Part shown: positions 24,062 to 32,466 of the stretch, one piece after another | Layout of the letters: every line of letters begins with the position of its first letter | Numbering within the stretch: the stretch's first letter is position 1 | Source: an uncultured Eubacterium sp. | GTDB taxonomy: Bacteria > Bacillota > Clostridia > Lachnospirales > Lachnospiraceae | Length of the DNA stretch: 64,000 nucleotides | NCBI GenBank assembly: GCA_934316845.1 | Contig: CAKRDZ010000001.1 | Coordinates: forward strand, 124,001 to 188,000 | Direction of reading: 5' to 3' | The notes under the pieces: generated by a model | What the model was told of the DNA's origin: nothing | Databases searched by the model: none | What the model saw: the letters and a program-made list of their open reading frames with translations, nothing else | Translations under genes and position numbers: made by a program

Positions 24062-24099
24062 AGAGCCTTGGGAATAAGATTCATTTCCAAGGCTCTTTT
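24062..24099 (+). terminator. Terminator, probably serving both directions
   Basis: AGAGCCTTGG (24062-24071) pairs with CCAAGGCTCT (24087-24096), extended by further inner pairs, and is followed by TTT. It closes the mini-gene transcript and lies just past the end of the convergent chemoreceptor gene. Confidence 0.88.
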
Positions 24100-24113
24100 A
24101 GAAGTGGTATAAA

Positions 24114-26153
24114 TTAATAATGGAATTTCTCGATGATGTCACGTAATTGTTCGACGCTTTTGTTGTTCTGCTCAATGACTTTTGAAATATATTCAGCAAT
24201 AAGACTTGTTTTGGTGTTCTGCTCCACAATGTTGTCAATGCCTTCTTCGTTTTGAGCAGCAGCCTCACCAATCTGCGACATTTGAGTAGTAACCATTTTG
24301 ACAAAATCTACAAACTCATCCACAATTGTTTTGATGTCAGAGATGATTTGCTGAAGTTCTACGGACATGCTGTTATTATTCTGGGCAATCTTGCTAAATT
24401 CAGCAAATTTAGGTGTAACATTACTTTCCAGATAATCAACTACCTGATTGAAGCAGTTAGAAACATCTTTAATGTTTCCACTTGCGTTTGTACAGATATT
24501 TTTGATTGTTTCGGCTGTTGTAGAAGAATTGTTTGCCAAGTTACCAATTTCACTTGCCACAACGGCAAATCCACGACCAGCTTCCCCGGCTCTTGCTGCT
24601 TCAATGGAAGCATTTAAGGATAAGAGATTTGTCTGGCTGGACAATTCCAGAATATCTGCAACAAGAGTATTGATTTGTGATAACTCTTGAAGTTTATTGA
24701 TGGCTTCTTCAATCTGTTTGCGGTTGAGTGCGATATTCTTTTCGGAATCTTCATAGGAAGATTGAGATTTGTTCTCGATTACCTCTGCACTATCTAGTAG
24801 TTCGCTGCTTTTAAAATTACCTTTTTCAATAACACTTTCTACATTTGAGATAAGTTGATCGATGGTTTTTACTTTTTCGTTTAATGCAGTCAAAACATTA
24901 GTTGTAGTAGACATGCTTGCAGCAAGCTGTTCGGTTGTCGAGGCATTTGTGACAACCGATTCTACCAATTCGGAAGCATGGCTTGTCATGTTATCAGAGG
25001 AAGTGTGGATGGAGTCGGAACAAGAATGCAGCGTATTGATAATGTCAAGTAATACATTACGCATATGGTCAATTTCCGTAGCCAAAATACCGACTTCGCT
25101 TTTTCCGTTGATATAGTCCTGCAGCTCTTTTGAAGGCGTCAGATCCAGCATACCGAGTTTCTGGATTGCCTTTGCTGTTTTTTTCAAAGGTTTCGTCGTG
25201 ATGATAACGGCGAGTAAACATAAGATACAGATTAAAATTTCCGCCGTGATACAGTTAAGCAGCAATGTTTTATTGCTTGCCTTGGCGGAGGCAAGTACTT
25301 CATTTTTGTCACTTATAAGAATTAATGCCCATGGATAATTTTTCATCTGCTTGTAGGTGACGGTTTTATCATTGTATTCAAAAGAACCCTCTTTACTTCC
25401 ATTTTTTGTAAGCTGGATCTGCTTCAAAAGGATTGGATCGGTTGTTTCTTTGGTAAGAGTTTTTGGATCCGGGTTGATATAGTTAATCTTTGTTTCGGTG
25501 TTGACCATGTAAAACTGGCTTTTTGCCAGGCCGGCAATTGAATTGTTTTTCAATATCTTATCAAGCTGAGTATTAAATACACCGGCACCAACATAACCAA
25601 TAGGGGTTTTACCATCTGTGTCAAAAACCGGGACATACATGGAAAGACATAATTTGCCGCTTCCGGGAGATACGATGATACCAAGATTGTAAATGCCATT
25701 TTCCGCATTTAACATACCATCGCGAAGTTCTGTCAGGCGGTCGCCTTCACGAAGAACTTTACCAATCACCTCAGTAACGTTGTATGTAAGTACTTTGGAG
25801 TCCCAGTTTGCTATGTACAATCCTTCCCAGTTTTCCAGATGATTGTAATACTCCATAGTGTAATCTTGAGCTTTCTGGAAGAGATTTTTATCGTTCTGAT
25901 TCTTCAAAAACTCTCTTACAGTAGGAGATTTGCTGAAGAGAAGCAGAGTTTGTTCACTAGAGGTAACAAACTCCTGAACAGTTGAAATCTCTGCTTGTAA
26001 ATAAGTATCCATATTGTGCTGCATACCGGTCTGCATTGCAGTTCGAGAACTACGGCTGGCCAGTTGGTACAATAATGAAATACATAGCATAGTAGATACA
26101 AGCACACTCACCATAAATACAATTGAAATTCTTAGATTTTTTGTAACTTTCAT
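24114..26153 (-). CDS. Methyl-accepting chemotaxis protein with Cache sensor
   Basis: The 679-residue protein has two membrane segments (about residues 10-32 and 300-322) that enclose a large extracellular Cache-type sensor (WEGLYIANWDSKVLTYNVTE, GYVGAGVFN). A HAMP-like region and a long coiled-coil signalling domain follow. The conserved hairpin tip is present: SSQTNLLSLNASIEAARAGE followed by AGRGFAVVASEIGNLA. It should relay a small-molecule signal to CheA/CheW and is unlinked here to other che genes. The start is preceded by a region of 22-bp-period repeats. Confidence 0.93.
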   Translation of the reverse strand: MKVTKNLRISIVFMVSVLVSTMLCISLLYQLASRSSRTAMQTGMQHNMDTYLQAEISTVQEFVTSSEQTLLLFSKSPTVREFLKNQNDKNLFQKAQDYTMEYYNHLENWEGLYIANWDSKVLTYNVTEVIGKVLREGDRLTELRDGMLNAENGIYNLGIIVSPGSGKLCLSMYVPVFDTDGKTPIGYVGAGVFNTQLDKILKNNSIAGLAKSQFYMVNTETKINYINPDPKTLTKETTDPILLKQIQLTKNGSKEGSFEYNDKTVTYKQMKNYPWALILISDKNEVLASAKASNKTLLLNCITAEILICILCLLAVIITTKPLKKTAKAIQKLGMLDLTPSKELQDYINGKSEVGILATEIDHMRNVLLDIINTLHSCSDSIHTSSDNMTSHASELVESVVTNASTTEQLAASMSTTTNVLTALNEKVKTIDQLISNVESVIEKGNFKSSELLDSAEVIENKSQSSYEDSEKNIALNRKQIEEAINKLQELSQINTLVADILELSSQTNLLSLNASIEAARAGEAGRGFAVVASEIGNLANNSSTTAETIKNICTNASGNIKDVSNCFNQVVDYLESNVTPKFAEFSKIAQNNNSMSVELQQIISDIKTIVDEFVDFVKMVTTQMSQIGEAAAQNEEGIDNIVEQNTKTSLIAEYISKVIEQNNKSVEQLRDIIEKFHY

Positions 26154-26220
26154 AAGTATACTCTCCTGTCTAAAAGATTAATTCCATTAATTATGACTGA
26201 ACAAAGATGTGAAAGGAATG

Positions 26221-26274
26221 ATAATACTATTACCTCAATATTATAATACTATTATCTAAATACTATAATACTAT
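26221..26274. repeat. Three direct repeats ATAATACTAT with exact 22-bp period
   Basis: ATAATACTAT occurs at 26221-26230, 26243-26252 and 26265-26274. The intervals are exactly 22 bp, about two helical turns, so the sites face the same side of DNA. The array lies about 70-120 bp before the chemoreceptor gene and on the other side of the OPT transporter gene. It looks like a regulator-binding array. No protein is known from this evidence. Confidence 0.7.
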
Positions 26275-26414
26275 GTTTTTTCTATAAAGTCAAACAAATA
26301 CAAAGGGAAAAACGAGAAATTATGGAATATTTTAATGTTTACAGAACCATGTAATAGATTGCCGAAATTGGTAAATACTTATTGGTGCGGGGAATAAACA
26401 AAAGGAGAACAATT

Positions 26415-28307
26415 ATGGACAACAAAAATAAAGAATTTAAACCGTATATTCCTGCCGAAAAAGTTACACCGGAATTTACGGTAACATCAATTATCACCGG
26501 TATTTTGCTGGCGGTCATATTTGGCGCGGCGAATGCGTATCTTGGACTGCGCGTGGGGATGACGGTTTCGGCGTCGATTCCGGCGGCGGTCATTTCCATG
26601 GGAGTGATCCGCGTTGTTTTGAAAAAGGATTCGATCCTTGAAAGCAATATGGTTCAGACGATAGGTTCGGCAGGGGAATCTCTGGCGGCGGGGGCGATAT
26701 TTACACTTCCGGCGTTGTTTTTATGGGCAAATGAAGGTAAAGCAGAGGCACCGGATATCATTACGATTTCGTTGATCGCCCTGGTGGGAGGTGTGCTTGG
26801 CGTATTGTTTATGATCCCGCTTCGCAATGCCTTGATCGTGAAAGAGCATGGGGTACTTCCTTATCCGGAGGGGACGGCCTGTGCAGAAGTTCTTTTGGCA
26901 GGAGAGGAAGGCGGCTCCAGCGCAAAAACGGTATTTGCAGGCATGGGTCTGGCGGCTGTGTTCAAATTTATTACCGATGGTCTGAAGGTGATTCCCGGAG
27001 TGATCACGGTTCCGGTCAAAGCGCTTCGAACGGCTTTTTCGGCGGAAGTGTATCCGGCGCTTCTGGGAGTCGGGTATATCTGTGGTATCCGAATTGCATC
27101 GTATATGTTTGCCGGTGCGGTTCTTGGCTGGTTTGTGCTGATCCCGGTAATTGCCATCTTTGGCGGACCGACGATCCTATATCCGGGCGATGTGCCGATC
27201 GGACAAATGTATGCGGAAGGCGGCGCGGATGCTCTCTGGGGAAGCTATATCCGTTACATCGGCGCGGGCGCCGTGGCAGCAGGCGGTATCATCAGCCTGA
27301 TCAAATCGCTTCCACTTATCGTGACCACATTCCGCGATTCTCTGAAAGGACTGAAAAATGGAACGAAAGCGGGAAATCTTCGTACGGATCAGGATCTGGA
27401 TATGCGGTTCGTTCTGTTCGGATCGCTGGCGTTGATCCTGATCATTTGGCTCCTTCCGGCAATTCCGGTCTCTCTGACCGGAGCGCTGCTGGTCGTGGTA
27501 TTTGGCTTTTTCTTTGCAACCGTATCTTCGCGTATGGTTGGTCTGGTGGGAAGCAGCAATAACCCGGTTTCCGGTATGGCAATTGCTACGCTGTTGTTTT
27601 CGACACTGGTTTTGAAAATGACAGGAAATACAGGTGTGAGCGGGATGATCGGCGCCATCGCCATCGGATCTGTCATCTGTATCGTCGCAGCGATGGCAGG
27701 GGATACGTCACAGGATCTGAAAACCGGTTATATCCTTGGCGCGACGCCAAAAAGACAACAGATCGGAGAACTTCTCGGCGCGGTTGTGGCGGCATTTACC
27801 ATCGGCGGTGTCCTTCTTCTTCTCAACAGCGCCTGGGGATTTGGGACGACAGAACTTGCGGCGCCGCAGGCAACTTTGATGAAAATGATCACGGAAGGCG
27901 TAATGAACGGAAATCTTCCGTGGGCGCTTGTATTTATCGGCGTTTTTGCTGCAGTTGTGGTGGAAATCCTTGGAATTCCGGTTCTGCCCGTTGCCATCGG
28001 ACTTTATCTGCCGCTTGAACTGTCTGCAACGATCATGATTGGCGGCGTGATCCGCTGGATCGTTGATAAAAAATCCGCTGACAGCGATAACGAAGCAGGC
28101 GGCGGGATCCTTTTCTGCTCCGGACTGATTGCGGGAGAAGGACTGGTAGGTATCCTGCTTGCCATCCTTGCGGTCGTTGGTGTGGCGGACAAACTTAATC
28201 TTTCGGGCGTGATCAACACAGGCATTGTCGGCGGACTTGTGCTGTTTGTCGTCATGATTGCCTGTGTATATGGTTTTGCGATGCCAAAGAAGAAGGTGGA
28301 AGGATGA
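26415..28307 (+). CDS. OPT-family oligopeptide transporter
   Basis: The 630-residue protein has about fourteen to sixteen hydrophobic segments and OPT motifs: ITGILLAVIFGAANAYLGLR near residue 30, VLPYPEGTACAEVLLAGEEG near 150, and GSSNNPVSGMAIATLL near 370. Bacterial OPT proteins take up small peptides or metal chelates with a proton gradient. ATG 26415 follows AAAGGAG; the frame is open further upstream without a ribosome binding site. The stop overlaps the start of a PqqD-like gene (ATGA), which suggests coupled expression. The substrate is unknown. Confidence 0.92.
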   Translation: MDNKNKEFKPYIPAEKVTPEFTVTSIITGILLAVIFGAANAYLGLRVGMTVSASIPAAVISMGVIRVVLKKDSILESNMVQTIGSAGESLAAGAIFTLPALFLWANEGKAEAPDIITISLIALVGGVLGVLFMIPLRNALIVKEHGVLPYPEGTACAEVLLAGEEGGSSAKTVFAGMGLAAVFKFITDGLKVIPGVITVPVKALRTAFSAEVYPALLGVGYICGIRIASYMFAGAVLGWFVLIPVIAIFGGPTILYPGDVPIGQMYAEGGADALWGSYIRYIGAGAVAAGGIISLIKSLPLIVTTFRDSLKGLKNGTKAGNLRTDQDLDMRFVLFGSLALILIIWLLPAIPVSLTGALLVVVFGFFFATVSSRMVGLVGSSNNPVSGMAIATLLFSTLVLKMTGNTGVSGMIGAIAIGSVICIVAAMAGDTSQDLKTGYILGATPKRQQIGELLGAVVAAFTIGGVLLLLNSAWGFGTTELAAPQATLMKMITEGVMNGNLPWALVFIGVFAAVVVEILGIPVLPVAIGLYLPLELSATIMIGGVIRWIVDKKSADSDNEAGGGILFCSGLIAGEGLVGILLAILAVVGVADKLNLSGVINTGIVGGLVLFVVMIACVYGFAMPKKKVEG

Positions 28308-28654
28308 AAAAGCATACGAAAGTTTCGGTAAATTATCTTGATCTTATTCCCAAGCACCGCTCCTCGCTGGAGTTTTCCATCGGGGAGCAGGGGGCGGTTA
28401 CCCTTTTTCAGGAAAACAGGGGCGTGTTTCATTTTCTGGCACAAAAATGGTTTCATAAGCCGCAGGTGTCCCAGATCCATTTGGATGAAATGGGAAATTT
28501 TGTATGGCCGCTGATTGACGGGCAGAGAACGGTCTATGAGATTGCGCAGCTGGTAAGAGAAAAATTTGGCGAAAAGGCAGAGCCGCTTTATGAACGGCTG
28601 GTGCGGTATATCCAAAATTTGGAAAAATATGGATTTGTGGAAGTAAAGTGGTAG
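28304..28654 (+). CDS. PqqD-like (RiPP recognition element fold) protein
   Basis: The 116-residue protein carries a PqqD-type domain in its second half: LDEMGNFVWPLIDGQRTVYE then IAQLVREKFGE and a closing helix with YIQNLEKYGFVEVKW. PqqD proteins bind precursor peptides for radical-SAM or other modifying enzymes. Here no maturase or precursor gene is adjacent; instead the gene overlaps the end of an OPT peptide transporter by 4 nt. The function is therefore open. A link to peptide uptake or to an unlinked precursor is an inference. Confidence 0.8.
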   Translation: MKKHTKVSVNYLDLIPKHRSSLEFSIGEQGAVTLFQENRGVFHFLAQKWFHKPQVSQIHLDEMGNFVWPLIDGQRTVYEIAQLVREKFGEKAEPLYERLVRYIQNLEKYGFVEVKW

Positions 28655-28761
28655 AAAGTTTCGCCGACCAAGCGCATAGTGATCCGGTTTTGGCATTGTT
28701 TTGAATTTCCGTTTTTGATTGATGCGGAGCAGGAAAAATGTTGAGCTTGCAGGAAAAGCTC

Positions 28762-28790
28762 TTGACAAACCCATCAACCTCTGATACGAT
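28762..28790 (+). promoter_or_regulatory. Promoter of the tyrosine T-box transcript
   Basis: A perfect TTGACA (28762-28767), a 17-nt spacer and TACGAT (28785-28790) place the transcription start near 28797. The stretch 28655-28760 holds no recognised feature. Confidence 0.85.
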
Positions 28791-28796
28791 AGGTTC

Positions 28797-29118
28797 ATAA
28801 ATGCGAAGAAGAGAAGAAGTAGTGATAAAAAAGAACTCACAGAGAGCAGCCGGCTGGTGAGAGGCGCGAGCATCGTTTATCATGAATACATCTTGGAGCA
28901 TCCGACTGAAAGACAAGCATAAGCTGCAAGTAATAAGTAGGTTTGGACGGTGTTGTGCCCGTTACCGCACAGGGATATCAAAGCCATTGCTTTTGTATCT
29001 TACAGAGCTTGAAAGTGTGAGTTTTCAGGGAAAAAAGGTGGTACCACGAATAAATACGTCAAAGTAGATTCGTCCTTTTGCAAAAGCCGTTCCGGCAGCT
29101 GCAAAAGGACATTTTTGC
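28797..29118 (+). promoter_or_regulatory. T-box riboswitch, tyrosine specifier (UAC)
   Basis: A stem I region with AGAGAGCAGCCGGCTGGTGA is followed by a specifier loop reading GAATACA, with TAC at 28887-28889 for tyrosine. The T-box consensus AAGGTGGTACCACG lies at 29035-29048, and an intrinsic terminator follows: GTCCTTTTGCA (29072-29082) with TGCAAAAGGAC (29100-29110) and a T-run. Uncharged tRNA-Tyr should bind and stabilise the antiterminator. It controls tyrS and probably the following ABC transporter genes. Confidence 0.93.
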
Positions 29119-29133
29119 GTGCAAACAACGAGA

Positions 29134-29203
29134 CACGCATTCGGTGAAATTTTCAGGTGTCGTGCTTGCACGGAACACCTGGAAAATTTTGGCGAATATG
29201 TGA
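29134..29203 (+). repeat. Long imperfect hairpin between T-box and tyrS
   Basis: About 30 nt on each side (29134-29160 and 29175-29203) pair with few mismatches or bulges around the stem CGTGC/GCACG. Smaller stems follow: GTGAC/GTCAC (29201-29213), GCGCC/GGCGC (29222-29234) and CCTTG/CAAGG (29248-29265). The segment is non-coding and lies after the T-box terminator. Confidence 0.7.
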
Positions 29204-29294
29204 CGACTGTCACGACGATGAGCGCCAGAGGCGCGAAGAGTGCGTGCCTTGCTGTGCAACCAAGGAACGCGTAGCCGACAGGGGCCAGGCCGCG

Positions 29295-29467
29295 AAAAGG
29301 CAACGAAAAAGAAGAGAAAGCAAGAAAAATGTTGCTTTAAAGGTGCGATTGGCGACCAAAAGGCAACGAAAAAGAAGAGAAAGCAAGAAAAATGTTGCCT
29401 TAAAGGTGCGATTGGCGACCAAAAGGCAACGAAAAAGAAGAGAAAGCAAGAAAAATGTTGCCTTTAA
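29295..29467 (+). repeat. 63-bp tandem repeat, nearly three copies, each with a GGCAAC/GTTGCC stem
   Basis: Copies begin at 29295, 29358 and 29421, with an exact 63-bp period and very few differences; the last copy is partial. Each contains AAGGCAAC, about 30 A-rich nucleotides and GTTGCCTT (GTTGCTTT in the first copy), so each can fold into a terminator-like stem with a long loop. The 63-bp length keeps reading frames open, which creates spurious long open frames here. The array sits in the tyrS leader between T-box and start codon. Confidence 0.92.
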
Positions 29468-29487
29468 GTGAAACAAACCAGCGAAAA

Positions 29488-29528
29488 AGCAACCTAAACC
29501 GGAAAAACCAAGCAATTAGGTTGCCTTT
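29488..29528 (+). repeat. Related stem-loop after the tandem repeats
   Basis: AGCAACCTAA (29488-29497) pairs with TTAGGTTGCC (29516-29525) and is followed by TTT. It resembles the stems in the 63-bp repeats with a longer paired region. It is again terminator-like and precedes tyrS by about 90 nt. Confidence 0.65.
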
Positions 29529-29613
29529 CAAGGGAGCTAGGCTGCAAAAAAGCCCCCACCCCAAAAACCTAATCAGCAAAAGACAAAGAATAATAAAAAA
29601 AAGGAGACTCGAA

Positions 29614-30837
29614 ATGAAAGTATATGACGAATTGGTTGCCCGCGGATTGATCGCGCAGGTAACAGACGAAGAAGAAATTAAGGAACTGGTAAATAATGGA
29701 AAAGCCGTTTTCTACATCGGTTTTGACCCGACGGCGGACAGCCTTCATGTCGGACATTTTATGGCACTCTGTCTGATGAAGCGTCTGCAGATGGCCGGCA
29801 ATAAACCGATTGCATTGATCGGCGGTGGTACAGCGATGATCGGCGATCCTTCGGGAAGAACCGATATGCGCCAGATGATGACAAAAGAAACAATCCAGCA
29901 CAATGTGGACTGCTTCAAAAAGCAGATGAGCCGTTTCATCGACTTTTCCGATGGAAAGGCAATGGTGGTAAACAATGCAGACTGGCTGCTGGATCTGAAT
30001 TACATGGAAGTGCTGCGTGACATTGGACCTCATTTTTCAGTCAACCGCATGCTGGCAGCCGAGTGTTACAAGCAGAGAATGGAAAAAGGTCTGACATTTT
30101 TGGAATTTAACTACATGATCATGCAGAGTTACGACTTCTACGCATTGTTCCGGAAATACGGCTGCAATATGCAGTTTGGCGGCGACGACCAGTGGAGCAA
30201 TATGCTCGGTGGAACCGAACTGATCCGCCGAAAATTGGGAAAAGATGCGTATGCGATGACCATTAACCTTCTATTAAACAGTGAAGGAAAGAAAATGGGA
30301 AAAACACAGTCCGGTGCAGTATGGCTCGATCCGGAAAAGACAAGTCCGTTTGACTTCTACCAGTACTGGAGAAATGTCAGCGATGACGATGTGCTCAAAT
30401 GCCTTCGTATGCTTACGTTCCTGCCGCTTGAACAGATTGACGAGATGGACAAATGGGAAGGCAGCCAGCTCAATCAGGCAAAAGAAATTCTGGCATTTGA
30501 ACTGACTAAAATGGTACACGGTGAGGAAGAGGCGACAAAGGCACAGGAGGGTGCGAGAGCCTTGTTCTCCAGCGGAAACGCAGTGCAGATGCCGGAAGTA
30601 GAATTGACCGATGCCGACTTTGAAGACGGACAGATTGGAATCCTGAACCTCCTTGTGAAGGCGGGACTTGCTCCATCCAACGGAGAGGCGCGCCGAAATG
30701 TACAGCAGGGCGGTGTGTCCATTGACGGAAATAAGGTTGAAGATGTCCGTGCGCAGATATCCAAAGACAGCATCGGCGGGGACGGAATCGTCCTGAAACG
30801 AGGCAAAAAGAAATTTATGAAAATTGTAGTTCGCTAA
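29614..30837 (+). CDS. tyrS: Tyrosyl-tRNA synthetase
   Basis: The 407-residue protein is a complete class I TyrRS. It has the HIGH-type motif in ADSLHVGHFMALCLMK (about residue 45), GGTAMIGDPSGRTDMR, YNYMIMQSYDFY-like tyrosine-binding sequence, FGGDDQWSNMLGGTELIRR, the KMSKS-type loop KKMGKTQ (about 227) and a C-terminal S4 RNA-binding domain (GLAPSNGEARRNVQQGGVSI). It charges tRNA-Tyr in the cytoplasm. ATG 29614 follows AAGGAGAC; longer in-frame starts lie within the tandem repeats and are rejected. The gene is controlled by the upstream tyrosine T-box. Confidence 0.97.
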   Translation: MKVYDELVARGLIAQVTDEEEIKELVNNGKAVFYIGFDPTADSLHVGHFMALCLMKRLQMAGNKPIALIGGGTAMIGDPSGRTDMRQMMTKETIQHNVDCFKKQMSRFIDFSDGKAMVVNNADWLLDLNYMEVLRDIGPHFSVNRMLAAECYKQRMEKGLTFLEFNYMIMQSYDFYALFRKYGCNMQFGGDDQWSNMLGGTELIRRKLGKDAYAMTINLLLNSEGKKMGKTQSGAVWLDPEKTSPFDFYQYWRNVSDDDVLKCLRMLTFLPLEQIDEMDKWEGSQLNQAKEILAFELTKMVHGEEEATKAQEGARALFSSGNAVQMPEVELTDADFEDGQIGILNLLVKAGLAPSNGEARRNVQQGGVSIDGNKVEDVRAQISKDSIGGDGIVLKRGKKKFMKIVVR

Positions 30838-30861
30838 ATATGGAAGAGAAGGTATTTTAAT

Positions 30862-32451
30862 ATGCAGAATAATAAAAGAAACCAAGTACCAATGATACTA
30901 TTTGTTCTTTTGCTTTTTGCGGCAGCGGCAGTGAGTCTGTACCAGCCGCAAAAGGTGAAAGCCGCAGAAAAAGAATTTATCGTCGGATTTGATGCGGAAT
31001 TTCCTCCGTACGGCTATCTCGACGAAAATGGTGAGTATGTCGGATTTGACCTTGATCTCGCCGAAGAAGTTTGTAACCGCAATGGATGGAAACTGGTAAA
31101 ACGACCAATTTCCTGGGATTCTAAGGATTCCGAACTGGCTTCCGGAGCGATTTCCTGTATCTGGAATGGTTTTACGATGAACGGACGTGAAGACCAGTAC
31201 ACCTGGACGACACCGTATGTCGATAATTCCCAGGTCGTTATCGTGAAAAAAGGTTCCGGGATTCAGAAACTTACGGATCTGAAAGGAAAAATACTTGTTG
31301 TACAGGCGGATTCTTCTGCGCTTGCGGCATTGACGGGTGACGATGCGACAAAAGAAAACAAAGCTATCTGCAAATCGTTAAAAGAATTGCAGCAGGTCGC
31401 AGATTATAACTCGGCATTTATGAATCTTGAAAGTGGAATGGTAGATGCGATCGCGATGGACATTGGTGTGGCATCGTACCAGCTTTCGGCAAAGAAAGAC
31501 CAGTTTGATATGCTGGACGAACGCTTGTCGTCGGAAGAATATGGTGTCGGATTTAAAAAAGGAAATACCGAACTTCGAGATACGGTTCAAACGACGCTTT
31601 TAGGCATGCTTTACGACGGAACATTTGAAAAAATTGCCAAAAAATGGGAATTAACGGACAGCATGTGCCTGAGTATGGATGACAAGACCTATATTGATGG
31701 GGGAAAAGTGCCGGAACTTGATCCGAGCAAGCTCACGAAGCAAGACGATGGTGCGGCAGCAGAAGAAGAGACGACGGAAACGGCCGGAAGCGTTAAAAAG
31801 CAGGGGATTGGCCAGATCGTCAAACAGCTGGCACAGGGAATGCTTGCGACATTGGGAATCTTCTTCTTTACGCTGTTATTCTCTATGCCGCTTGGACTTC
31901 TCGTAATGGCAGTGCGGATGTCGAAGATCAAACCGCTGCAATGGATCGCCAAGATCTATATTTCCATCATGCGCGGTACGCCATTGATGCTGCAGCTTTT
32001 GGTAGTCTTTTTTGCACCGTATTATTTATTTGGCATATCAACGTCGTATCAATACCGTTTTTATGCTGTACTGATCGGTTTTTCGCTGAATTATGCGGCT
32101 TATTTTGCCGAGATCTACCGTTCGGGAATCCAGAGCATTCCGGACGGACAGCGCGAGGCAGCGACGGTAATGGGGTACAGCCGCAGCCAGACATTTTTCC
32201 GCATCCTCTTCCCGCAGATGGTAAAACGAGTGATGCCGCCGGTTACCAATGAAGTGATCACGCTGGTAAAGGACACATCGCTTGCCTTTGCCCTCGCGTA
32301 TACCGAAATGTTTACGATGGCAAAACAGATCGCAGCATCACAGGCTTCCTTGATGCCGTTGTTTGTCGCCGGTGTATTTTATTACATCTTTAACTTTGTA
32401 GTGGCGGCAGTGATGGAGCAGATTGAAAAGAAACTGGATTATTATCGTTAG
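30862..32451 (+). CDS. Amino-acid ABC transporter, fused substrate-binding protein and permease
   Basis: The 529-residue protein starts with a membrane segment or signal anchor, then a family-3 substrate-binding domain (about residues 38-270: FIVGFDAEFPPYGYLDENGE, GFDLDLAEEV), a linker rich in E, A and T, and a permease domain (about 315-525) with the inner-membrane motif EAATVMGYSRSQTFFRILFP. SBP-permease fusions are common in Firmicute polar amino acid importers. It begins 24 nt after tyrS with no terminator between, so the tyrosine T-box should also govern it. Tyrosine or another aromatic amino acid is therefore the predicted substrate. Confidence 0.9.
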   Translation: MQNNKRNQVPMILFVLLLFAAAAVSLYQPQKVKAAEKEFIVGFDAEFPPYGYLDENGEYVGFDLDLAEEVCNRNGWKLVKRPISWDSKDSELASGAISCIWNGFTMNGREDQYTWTTPYVDNSQVVIVKKGSGIQKLTDLKGKILVVQADSSALAALTGDDATKENKAICKSLKELQQVADYNSAFMNLESGMVDAIAMDIGVASYQLSAKKDQFDMLDERLSSEEYGVGFKKGNTELRDTVQTTLLGMLYDGTFEKIAKKWELTDSMCLSMDDKTYIDGGKVPELDPSKLTKQDDGAAAEEETTETAGSVKKQGIGQIVKQLAQGMLATLGIFFFTLLFSMPLGLLVMAVRMSKIKPLQWIAKIYISIMRGTPLMLQLLVVFFAPYYLFGISTSYQYRFYAVLIGFSLNYAAYFAEIYRSGIQSIPDGQREAATVMGYSRSQTFFRILFPQMVKRVMPPVTNEVITLVKDTSLAFALAYTEMFTMAKQIAASQASLMPLFVAGVFYYIFNFVVAAVMEQIEKKLDYYR

Positions 32452-32466
32452 TGAGGAGGCAGTGAC

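Noticed and set aside
29244..29467. Possible CRISPR array (regular repeats)
   Set aside because: The repeats are contiguous 63-bp tandem units without unique spacers, and no cas genes are present.
29157..29471. 104-residue open frame with 21-residue Lys/Arg-rich repeats before tyrS
   Set aside because: It is produced by the 63-bp tandem repeats, whose length is a multiple of three and keeps several frames open. It has no ribosome binding site and lies in a structured leader.
29455..29613. Longer tyrS start at 29455
   Set aside because: The extra N-terminus would be encoded by repeat and stem sequence, and a good AAGGAGAC site precedes ATG 29614, which gives the normal TyrRS start.
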